The notes under the pieces: generated by a model | Database searches by the model: none | The model's input: only the letters and a program-made list of their open reading frames with translations | Told to the model about the DNA's origin: nothing | DNA from: UBA4427 sp045106235 | GTDB taxonomy: Bacteria; Myxococcota_A; UBA9160; UBA4427 | Assembly: GCA_045106235.1 (NCBI GenBank) | Contig: JBGCEJ010000004.1 | Coordinates: forward strand, 62,001 to 126,000 | DNA length: 64,000 nt | Direction: 5' to 3' | Made by a program: the position numbers and the translations under genes | Part shown: piece after piece, positions 44,651-51,620 of the stretch | Numbering within the stretch: position 1 is the first letter of the stretch | How the letters are laid out: each line of letters opens with the position of its first letter

Positions 44651-45483
44651 TCGCGGATCGTTCTCAGCGTGAGGCGATCGCTGAGAAATCGTTTCGCGAG
44701 TCCGACCATCGTGGCTTCTTTGCCGACCGCATAGCGGAGCTTCGGTCGGGCTGAGGTGAGGGCATGGGCGACGGCGTCCGCAACGATTTCGGGCCCAGGT
44801 GATTTTGGCAGCGATTCGCGAATGGACTCTTCACACAGCTTTGCTCGTTCGGCATAGGCGGATTCTGGCGGCAGGTCACCCCAATCCATCACGTCGTTGA
44901 AGGCGGTGTTGATATCGCCGGGCTCGATCAGGCTCACGTCGACGTCGAAGGTATGAATCTCGTTCGCGAGCGAAAAGGCAAGCGCTTCGATGGCGGCTTT
45001 GCTTGCGGAATAGTGGCCTTGGAACGGAATGGGGACGCGGCCGGAGAGGGAGCCGACGAGCAGGATGCGCCCTTGGTTCCGGGCGCGCATTCGGGCGAGG
45101 ACCGGGGTGAGGACGCGCAACACGCCGAAGAAATTGGTTTCCATCTGCGCGCGCGCGCGCTCAAGCGAGGTTTCTTCGACCGAGCCGTAGATCCCGAAGC
45201 CCGCATTGCAGACGAGTCCGTCGAGATGAGGTGTTTCGGCGTAGACCTTTTCGAGACCCGCTTGGACGGAAGCGTCATCACAGACATCCATCGGGATCCA
45301 TTCGATTTCACGCGCACCCTGAGGACCGGCGCCGCGGGCTGCTTGAGAGCCTCCCTCGTCCGGCACGTGCGGGCGGCGGCTCGTTCCGAAGACGCGCCAG
45401 CCGAGCCCCAGCATCTTCTCGGCCATCGATGCCCCGAGTCCGGAGGAAGCGCCTGTGATCAGAACGGTCTTTGGTTGAGACAA
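44635..45483 (-). CDS. Short-chain dehydrogenase/reductase
   Basis: Classical SDR with TGASSGLGASMAEKM, NAGFGIYG and GHYSASKAA; 282 residues with a family-like C-terminal tail (LAKRFLSDRLTLRTIRDHFG). TTG start, with GGAG 6-7 bases upstream. Its stop overlaps the end of the convergent 1125-residue gene by 16 bases. An alternative is a retinol-dehydrogenase-like SDR; substrate unknown. Confidence 0.85.
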   Translation of the reverse strand: MSQPKTVLITGASSGLGASMAEKMLGLGWRVFGTSRRPHVPDEGGSQAARGAGPQGAREIEWIPMDVCDDASVQAGLEKVYAETPHLDGLVCNAGFGIYGSVEETSLERARAQMETNFFGVLRVLTPVLARMRARNQGRILLVGSLSGRVPIPFQGHYSASKAAIEALAFSLANEIHTFDVDVSLIEPGDINTAFNDVMDWGDLPPESAYAERAKLCEESIRESLPKSPGPEIVADAVAHALTSARPKLRYAVGKEATMVGLAKRFLSDRLTLRTIRDHFGI

Positions 45484-45577
45484 GGAGTTCTCCAGGGGAA
45501 TGCAGATGCGGCAGAGGAAAGGAAGGCCGTTTAGAGGCTGATCGTGATGCCGCCTTCGTGGGGGAATATGTGTCGGG

Positions 45578-46618
45578 TTAGCGGAGGTTGCGCTTTCGAA
45601 TCAGCGGGATGATGACGGGCCAAGCGAAGATCAAGGGGTGTTTTCGCTGGCGTTCGGTCAGCTCAATTTTTCGCCCCGTATGACGTTCTAGCTTCCAGAG
45701 GACATAGGGTACCCAATCGCCGAAGGTGAAGGCCGTCTTGAGGAGTCGGACGAGACCGAGTCCCCGTGCATAGGATCGCATCCATCCCCAGCGGCGCTTC
45801 TGGGCAGCGTGGTTCGGGATTTCTACGGCGAAGGCTCCGGGATGTTCCGTGGCGGTCTCGAAATGACCTTCCGCCGCAAGAATCTTGAATGCGCAGGCGC
45901 CGACCGCGTCATAACGCGCCTCGTCTTCGTGGTAGAGCTGGAGGATCGAGTCGGTGGCTTCAGGCCGGCGCTCCGAGTCGTAGGTGTGCCGGAAGGCTTC
46001 TTGCCAGAAGGCGTTGAGAGAGAAGCGAAATAGACCGTCTCGGTGGGGAAGCTGGCAAGCGAGTCGTCCAACGAAGCTGATGACTGCATTGGCGATCGCG
46101 TCTCTAAAAAAGTGACGCGCGGCTTCGTCACGGCAAACGACGAGGCGTGCGGGTTGGGCGAAGCGAGCCCAGATGTAGGGATGCCAGGCGCGGAGGGAGC
46201 TGCCCTGGGCGAATGCTTCACGGCTGATGACGCCGTATTTCGTTCGGAGGGTCGTTGGCCCCGCGTCTTCGGCTTCGTTGTCGCTCGTGGGAACGGCGTA
46301 CTCGCGTTCGAGATAGAAGACGTTTGGTGGGGCGATCGGGTTCACGAGCGCGGGGAGCCAGCTTTTGTAGGCGCTGCTGTATTCGTCCACGATGACCCAG
46401 AAATCGAGGACGCCTTCGTCGGTTTTTTTTCGGAGGCAGGAGCCGTAGAAAAGAACGCCGAGCACAGCGTCTCCGTGCTGAGCCGCGACTTCTTGGGCGA
46501 GCCACTCGACACTCTCGCGGACAGGCACAGCAAGTTCTTCGGCGATCTGCTGATGCAGTTCGTCTTTCGCCGACTGAGCCGGGGTGTCAGAAGCTGGGGA
46601 AGTGCCGCTCTGGTTCAC
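45578..46618 (-). CDS. Tam41-like CTP:phosphatidate cytidylyltransferase
   Basis: Probable CDP-diacylglycerol synthase of the mitochondrial Tam41 type. The nucleotidyltransferase core LFYGSCLRKKTDEGVLDFWVIVDE (Gly59-Ser60, Asp72, Asp78) is followed by a Trp-spaced WLPALVNPIAPPNVFYLE and then KYGVISREAF (127-136) and WHPYIWARFAQPARLV, all with the Tam41 layout. The 346 residues include a C-terminal extension. GTG start overlaps the DAG-kinase stop (GTGA), so the two are coupled. Bacteria normally use CdsA instead. I see no conserved transmembrane helix, so it is probably a peripheral membrane protein. Confidence 0.72.
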   Translation of the reverse strand: MNQSGTSPASDTPAQSAKDELHQQIAEELAVPVRESVEWLAQEVAAQHGDAVLGVLFYGSCLRKKTDEGVLDFWVIVDEYSSAYKSWLPALVNPIAPPNVFYLEREYAVPTSDNEAEDAGPTTLRTKYGVISREAFAQGSSLRAWHPYIWARFAQPARLVVCRDEAARHFFRDAIANAVISFVGRLACQLPHRDGLFRFSLNAFWQEAFRHTYDSERRPEATDSILQLYHEDEARYDAVGACAFKILAAEGHFETATEHPGAFAVEIPNHAAQKRRWGWMRSYARGLGLVRLLKTAFTFGDWVPYVLWKLERHTGRKIELTERQRKHPLIFAWPVIIPLIRKRNLR

Positions 46619-47592
46619 GCTCGAACGAAATGCACCACTCGTTCAGCGGAGAGCGCGACGCTGCGGTCGGGGTCGGGCTGCCAGAGCTCACCGTCGACCG
46701 TGAAGCCGCAGTTCATGCGGAATTCGGCGTGCTCGACGTTGCGGCTTGTGTAGCCGTTCTCGGGCGTGACCCAATCGGCGGGCTTACCTCGGACCATGCC
46801 GACGATGGCGCGACCGATGCGCTCCGAGGGCGCGGCGATCGAAGTGAAGCGAACGCCGCCGGGACCTTGTCCCCAGAAGGGGCGCATGCGAGCGAAAAGG
46901 CGCGAGAGGGTGGAGGCCATCACGAGATGGAACTCGCCGTCGCTGACTTCTTCGCCGTCGAGGAGGATCTGGACCTTGTCCGGCGTCAGAATGCCGGAAT
47001 GGTCTCCGGTAATCATGCGGCCCAGGAGGCCGGCGGTGACGAGGGTGGCGCCGGGCACACCTTCGACGATGCTCTTCTGGCCATCCTTGTCGAAGAGGCG
47101 ATGGTTGAGTTCGATGGCGCGCTTGATGATGCCCGCGCCGAAAAACATGCCGTACTGGGCTTCTCTGTGGGCCCCGAAGCCGTAGGAGATGCGGAGGACC
47201 CGGCGGGGCTCAACGCGCTCGGCGATTCGGCCATCTTCGGCACAGTCGATCAACTCAGACAGACCGTGGAGCGGGTCCTTGTGGGCATCGAGATCCATTG
47301 CGCTCATGTTCGTGCGGCCGGCGCGCAGCGGAGCGAGGAGGGGGACATTGTCCCCGAAGACGCCGCTGCCCAAAATTTCCGTCAGGACATATTGGAGCGT
47401 TCCGTCGCCGCCATTCACGACGAGGAGATCCACTTCCTGGCGAGCCAATTCAGCCAGAGCATCGGGCATGACGCCCGCACTATCCGTCTCGACGTGGAGT
47501 ACGTCGGGATGGCTGCGCAGGAAGCCGAGCATACGGCTGACCTGTTCTTGGCTCTTGCCGGCCCTCAAATTGTTCACGACGCCGATTCGCAA
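46615..47592 (-). CDS. Diacylglycerol kinase-family lipid kinase
   Basis: A 325-residue DAGK catalytic-fold protein of the YegS/DgkB type with VVNGGDGTLQYVL (GGDGT at 61-65) and the C-terminal FGAGIIKRAIE and HLVMASTLSRLF blocks. Family members phosphorylate diacylglycerol, ceramide or similar lipids. TTG start with GGAG upstream. Immediately upstream of the Tam41-like gene, with 4-base stop/start overlap, so kinase product (phosphatidate) and Tam41 substrate match. Confidence 0.85.
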   Translation of the reverse strand: MRIGVVNNLRAGKSQEQVSRMLGFLRSHPDVLHVETDSAGVMPDALAELARQEVDLLVVNGGDGTLQYVLTEILGSGVFGDNVPLLAPLRAGRTNMSAMDLDAHKDPLHGLSELIDCAEDGRIAERVEPRRVLRISYGFGAHREAQYGMFFGAGIIKRAIELNHRLFDKDGQKSIVEGVPGATLVTAGLLGRMITGDHSGILTPDKVQILLDGEEVSDGEFHLVMASTLSRLFARMRPFWGQGPGGVRFTSIAAPSERIGRAIVGMVRGKPADWVTPENGYTSRNVEHAEFRMNCGFTVDGELWQPDPDRSVALSAERVVHFVRA

Positions 47593-48217
47593 AGGTTGCT
47601 CCGCCTATCTCGTGACCAGGATCTTGACGCGTAAGGTGCTAACTCAGGCTCTTGGTTTCGCCGCCGGCTTTGGTCTGGTCAATCCAGAACGCATCCGATG
47701 GTTCGGCGAAATGTTGGAATCAAAAATGTGATAGATGCCACACCCGTCACACTGCGATTCGCAGCCTACCTTGCTTGTCTCCCAGCTCGAGTTGGAGAGT
47801 AAGTTTCTGGCTTACTCAGTCTCGCTTTCGAACTCTCGTTCCATCTACTGCGTCGTCAGTTCTGGGGAGGGACGGGGGTTCCGACGACGGCGGAATGCTA
47901 CCCCCAATCCCGCTTTCCGCCCAGACCTCTGGGGGATGCTTTGTCTTCGGACGAACCTCGAAAAGGGCTGAGTGAGGGGACGCGACGGGTTGGCTGTGGG
48001 CGCGACAGGTTCGGTGTGGTTTCACCTCTACGCAAGGCCCCGCGAGAATCCGTCCGGAGCGGAGGCCGAGGCGCGGCGTAGAGTGCGTTTCGCGACCGTT
48101 CTCGCGGGTTTTTGCCTTCGGGGATGTTGATTCCGTGTTCAATGATTAAATCAAGATTTTTCGTCGAAAAGGCGGCTGGACCGCATTCTCGACATCGATC
48201 GCGGACTCGCAGTCGGA

Positions 48218-48245
48218 ATTCAGGCCGGTTTCGATCGGCCTGAAT
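48218..48245. repeat. 10-bp inverted repeat
   Basis: ATTCAGGCCG (48218-48227) and CGGCCTGAAT (48236-48245) form a perfect stem around an 8-base loop, without a T-run. About 75 bases before the metallophosphoesterase start. Confidence 0.7.
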
Positions 48246-48255
48246 CGAAGCTAAA

Positions 48256-48273
48256 CCCACCTCGACGGGTGGG
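48256..48273. repeat. 6-bp inverted repeat
   Basis: CCCACC and GGTGGG around TCGACG, about 47 bases before the metallophosphoesterase start and 10 bases after the larger hairpin. Confidence 0.6.
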
Positions 48274-48320
48274 GTGCGCGGAGCAGGCTGCGACCCGAAT
48301 TTGGGCTTGAAGCCGGGGAG

Positions 48321-49328
48321 ATGAAATTGAACGCTGAGATTCGCTTTGCCCATCTCTCCGACTGGCATGCGACGACCTTGGCGGGAATGCCTCGACAATT
48401 TTTCCGAGGCAAGCGCCTTTCCGGATGGGCCTCCTGGCGATTTCGCCGGCGCAACGACCACCAGCCCGAAATCTTGGCGGCGGCGCAGCGCGATGTTCAT
48501 TCGCAAGACCTGGACCGAATCCTCGTGACGGGGGACCTGACGCATATTTCTCTGCCCTCTGAGTTCCGCCGTGCCGCTGAGCAATTGCGCGCGCTCGGAT
48601 CGCCGGAAGAGGTTTTTCTGATTCCCGGGAACCACGACTGTTATGTCCCCGTCGAAGCAGAAGAAGGCTGGGATCATTGGTCAGCGTATCTTCGAACGGA
48701 CCCGAGTCTCTATGCCGACCCGGAGATCGCTGCGCTGTTGGCGCCCGCTCCCGGAATTGAGAAAGCGCCTTGTTATGCGGATTTTCCAACGCTGCGCATT
48801 CATGGAAACCTGGCGACGATTGGTCTTTGCTCCGCGATTCCGACGCCGGTCTTTCGGGCCGGCGGCGAACTTGGCGCAAAGCAGCTTGAGCGCTTGGAAG
48901 GGCTACTCCGTTTGCTCGGCGAGCGGGGGCTCTGTCGAGTCGTGATGATTCATCATCCTGTCGCGATGCATGGCGAGCCCGCGCGCCGCGCGCTCTGGGA
49001 CGGTGATGCTTTGCGCGCTCTGATCGCGAGAACAGGCGCGGAACTCATTCTGCACGGTCACAAGCATAGGCGGCTCGTGAACTGGCTCGAAGGTCCCGGT
49101 ACTCCTGTCCCCGTGATCGGCGTCCCGTCTTCTTCGGAAGTTGGCAGCAAGCCGGGAAAGCGCGCGCAATACCACGTCTACACGATCCGCCCCGCGGAGA
49201 GTTCTGCGACGCAGCGATTCGAAGTCTCGGCGGTCGCGCGCGCATACGATCCGTCGGCAGGGGGCTTCGTTGCCGTTCCTGAGCCTGTGCTCGCGCCAGG
49301 CGAAGCGCTGAAGGCGACGGCGACTTAG
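48321..49328 (+). CDS. Calcineurin-like metallophosphoesterase
   Basis: Two-metal phosphoesterase with the five family blocks in order: LSDWH, GDLTH, GNHDCY, HHP and GHKHRR; 335 residues. GGGGAG sits immediately before the ATG, unusually close, so a slightly later start cannot be excluded. Its stop overlaps the convergent nucleotidyltransferase gene by 4 bases. Family substrates range from lipid-A intermediates to cyclic nucleotides. A lipid or LPS role would fit the neighbours but is inference. Confidence 0.85.
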   Translation: MKLNAEIRFAHLSDWHATTLAGMPRQFFRGKRLSGWASWRFRRRNDHQPEILAAAQRDVHSQDLDRILVTGDLTHISLPSEFRRAAEQLRALGSPEEVFLIPGNHDCYVPVEAEEGWDHWSAYLRTDPSLYADPEIAALLAPAPGIEKAPCYADFPTLRIHGNLATIGLCSAIPTPVFRAGGELGAKQLERLEGLLRLLGERGLCRVVMIHHPVAMHGEPARRALWDGDALRALIARTGAELILHGHKHRRLVNWLEGPGTPVPVIGVPSSSEVGSKPGKRAQYHVYTIRPAESSATQRFEVSAVARAYDPSAGGFVAVPEPVLAPGEALKATAT

Positions 49329-50128
49329 CCTCGCTGCTCGCGTGCCTGCTCGCGTGTCTGACTGCGTTCCTTGAGGATCTCTCGGACGAGAATAAGATCC
49401 GCAAGCTTGTCCACATCGACGGCCGCTTCGGCTTGTGGGAGCGGGACGGCGCTCACTCGGATGCCGACCACGCGGGAGACGCGCTCGAAGGCGGCTTGGA
49501 GGTCGAGGCGACGGCTGAGGAAGAGGGCGAGGTTCGTGAGTCCGAAGGCTCGGGCGATCCGCCATGGCTGCTTGCGCTGGCTTTCGACGCGTCGCCAAAA
49601 CAGCGCGGCTTCTCTCGCCCCCGGCGTGCGGAAAAGAAAAAGGTTTGCGCCTGAATACGCCTCGTCCTTAAAGCGGAGATAGGTCCGCTTCGCTTCCGGG
49701 AAACGTGCTTCGATGGCCCGGCGCGGGACGAGGGCGAGGTGAAGGTCATCCGAGGAGGCGTCGACCGCTTTGAAGAAAGACTCAAGCATCGCATCGTCGA
49801 GAAGGGCGTGATCCGCGGTCGTGACGAGCACGGGCCCGTCTGCGAGTCCCGCCTGATCAAGGCTTTCGAGGACGCTTTGGCTCGGTGAGTCTGTACTGCG
49901 GACGATTTCGACCTGCTTGCTCGCCTGCCAAGTGCGGAAGTCGGGGTCGGACTCGATCAGTTCGGGGGCGTCGATGTTGACCAGGACGCGCTCAATCGAG
50001 GGCCATCCGAGAAGTCGACGGACGACGCGATTCAGCATGGGCTCGCCCTCGATCTCGAGGAGAGCCCGATGCGGTGCACCGGCCGCCTCGGCGAGTGGAT
50101 CTTCACCGCCGCGACGGCCCGCAAGCAC
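49325..50128 (-). CDS. MobA-like NTP transferase
   Basis: A GT-A nucleotidyltransferase with VVLAGRRGGEDPLAEAAG, then PHRALLEIEGEPML, VLVTTADHALLDD and AEAAVDVDKLADL. Members of this group activate sugars or phosphates with CTP or GTP. Between the kdsA stop (50190) and here no ATG exists in frame; a GTG (complement 50126-50128) inside the VVLAG strand is the only standard start, which would cut part of the first strand. An alternative start lies inside kdsA. Likely co-transcribed with kdsA. Confidence 0.65.
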   Translation of the reverse strand: MLAGRRGGEDPLAEAAGAPHRALLEIEGEPMLNRVVRRLLGWPSIERVLVNIDAPELIESDPDFRTWQASKQVEIVRSTDSPSQSVLESLDQAGLADGPVLVTTADHALLDDAMLESFFKAVDASSDDLHLALVPRRAIEARFPEAKRTYLRFKDEAYSGANLFLFRTPGAREAALFWRRVESQRKQPWRIARAFGLTNLALFLSRRLDLQAAFERVSRVVGIRVSAVPLPQAEAAVDVDKLADLILVREILKERSQTREQAREQRG

Positions 50129-50189
50129 GACCGCACTGCGCGGGCCGAGCCCGCCCGCTGAACCTTGATCGGAGATGTTGGCCTCTGGC

Positions 50190-51011
50190 CTAACGCGCCG
50201 GCTGCGCTTGGCGAACGGCCGAATCGATGGCCCGGACTTCGCGGAGAAGCTGGTCCAGCTCTTCGAAGCTGATCTGGCTGGGGCCATCGCAAGGCGCCGC
50301 ATCAATGTCGTGATGCGTCTCGATGAAGAGGGCGTCGATTCCGGCTCCAGCTGCCGCCCGGGCAAGAGGCGCCACGAAGCGGCGGTCGCCGCCCGAGGAT
50401 CCGCCATTCGCGCCCGGGTACTGAACCGCATGCGTTGCATCGAAACAGACAGGCGCGAATTCACGCATCTGTACGAGGCCCTGCATATCCGTCACGAGGT
50501 TGTTGTATCCGAAGCAGGTCCCGCGATCGGTGACGAGGATATCGTCGCAGCCGAAATGCTTGAGCTTGTCCACGGCGTGTCGCATGTCGTGCGGCGCGAT
50601 GAACTGACCCTTCTTGAGGTTGACTGCGATCCCGGCGGCGGCGCACGCCGCGATCAGATCTGTCTGGCGCATAAGGAACGCCGGAACCTGGATAATGTCG
50701 GCCACCTGAGCCGCAATCTTCGGCTGTGTCGCATCGTGGATATCGGTCAGAATCGGCATCCCCGTTTCCGTTTTCACGGCGGCGAGGGCGCGCAGGCCTT
50801 CATCGATACCCGGGCCGCGGAACGAGTCGTGCCGGGACCGGTTGGCCTTATCGAAAGACGCTTTGAAGACCACGGGGAAGTCGTGCTTCTCCGCGAGCTG
50901 CTGGATGGTTCGCGCGACCTCGACTGTATCTGCTTCGTTCTCGATCACGTTGAGCCCGCAGATCAGTACTAGCGGTGCTCCTTCGCCGACCGGAATTTTG
51001 CCAATCCGCAT
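50190..51011 (-). CDS. kdsA: 3-deoxy-8-phosphooctulonate synthase (KDO-8-P synthase)
   Basis: Condenses phosphoenolpyruvate and arabinose-5-phosphate to KDO-8-phosphate for LPS inner core. Typical blocks: TDIHDATQ, NLKKGQFIAPHDM, GTCFGYNNLVTDM, ATHAVQYPGA, GGDRRFVAPLARAA and the Ile-Glu-Thr-His stretch; 273 residues. The residue equivalent to E. coli Asn26 is Asn (GLNVIE), so it is probably the metal-independent class. The stop is part of a GTTAGGC heptamer. Confidence 0.93.
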   Translation of the reverse strand: MRIGKIPVGEGAPLVLICGLNVIENEADTVEVARTIQQLAEKHDFPVVFKASFDKANRSRHDSFRGPGIDEGLRALAAVKTETGMPILTDIHDATQPKIAAQVADIIQVPAFLMRQTDLIAACAAAGIAVNLKKGQFIAPHDMRHAVDKLKHFGCDDILVTDRGTCFGYNNLVTDMQGLVQMREFAPVCFDATHAVQYPGANGGSSGGDRRFVAPLARAAAGAGIDALFIETHHDIDAAPCDGPSQISFEELDQLLREVRAIDSAVRQAQPAR

Positions 51012-51620
51012 TCGCGTCCTCTCTTCTGAATTGCCCGTGGGCGTCTTGATTAACGCTCACGGTCCCCCGATGTACTTCGTCGTGTCTGAGTTGGAAGGCG
51101 GGTGCCTTCCTTGCCCTTGGATTCGATCCGCTGGGCTTGATCTGGAATGGGTATTCCAGCCAGGCCGACTCTAAATTGTCTTACTTGAATGCTGATCCGA
51201 AAGAAACGTCCTGTTCTCTCGTTATTCCCTGCTTAAGGCTGTGGGGGATTTGCGAATCGAAGCTGCGTGCGATCCATGGGTGCGTCGCGTGCATCGAAAG
51301 AAATTGGAGGGGTTCCCCAATGCATTTCTTCCGGGATTGGTTGAACGCCCCCCACGACGATCGTCCCAACTTTTTGCACGCGGCCGTAAGTATGCCTGGA
51401 TCCAGCCAGGAGTCGAGGACCCGAGTGCGGCTCGGAGTCCCCCTCTCGCGAATCGGTGATCGAATCGGGGTGTAAAAGCCCCTCTTGTAGGGTCGCCTGG
51501 GCCGAGGCGGGGCTGAGGTCTGAAAAGGCGAGTGGTGTAGACTCAGCCGGCGACGAATCCCTTCGGCGGTGAGGGACATGGTGCTATCGAGGCTCCCCGC
51601 TACGTCCCGCGGGAGAGCGT
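51012..51620. other. 609-base intergenic region, no gene supported
   Basis: Between the divergent kdsA and ELM1-fusion genes. Frames exist (51137-51475 plus, 51181-51579 minus), but neither has a family resemblance. A short frame starting near 51320 with GGAGGGG before its ATG (MHFFRDWLNAPHDDRPNF) is the best candidate for a small protein of ~50 residues, at low confidence. Promoters for both neighbours should lie here. Confidence 0.5.

Larger units (their letters stand above)
47593..48320. other. 728-base intergenic region with hairpins
   Basis: No supportable gene between the lipid kinase and the metallophosphoesterase; reading frames present (for example 47735-47971 plus and 47816-48142 minus) have no homology or start signal I can recognise. 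The right part holds two perfect inverted repeats near 48218-48245 and 48256-48273. The region lies upstream of both divergent genes and probably contains their promoters. Confidence 0.6.

Noticed and set aside
46630..47634. 334-codon plus-strand frame opposite the lipid kinase
   Set aside because: The GGDGT motif and coupling of the minus-strand gene settle the coding strand; this frame shows none.
51137..51579. Two overlapping frames (plus 51137-51475, minus 51181-51579) in the kdsA/ELM1 gap
   Set aside because: No homology and neither has a convincing start for its full length; kept only as a low-confidence mention in the region entry.
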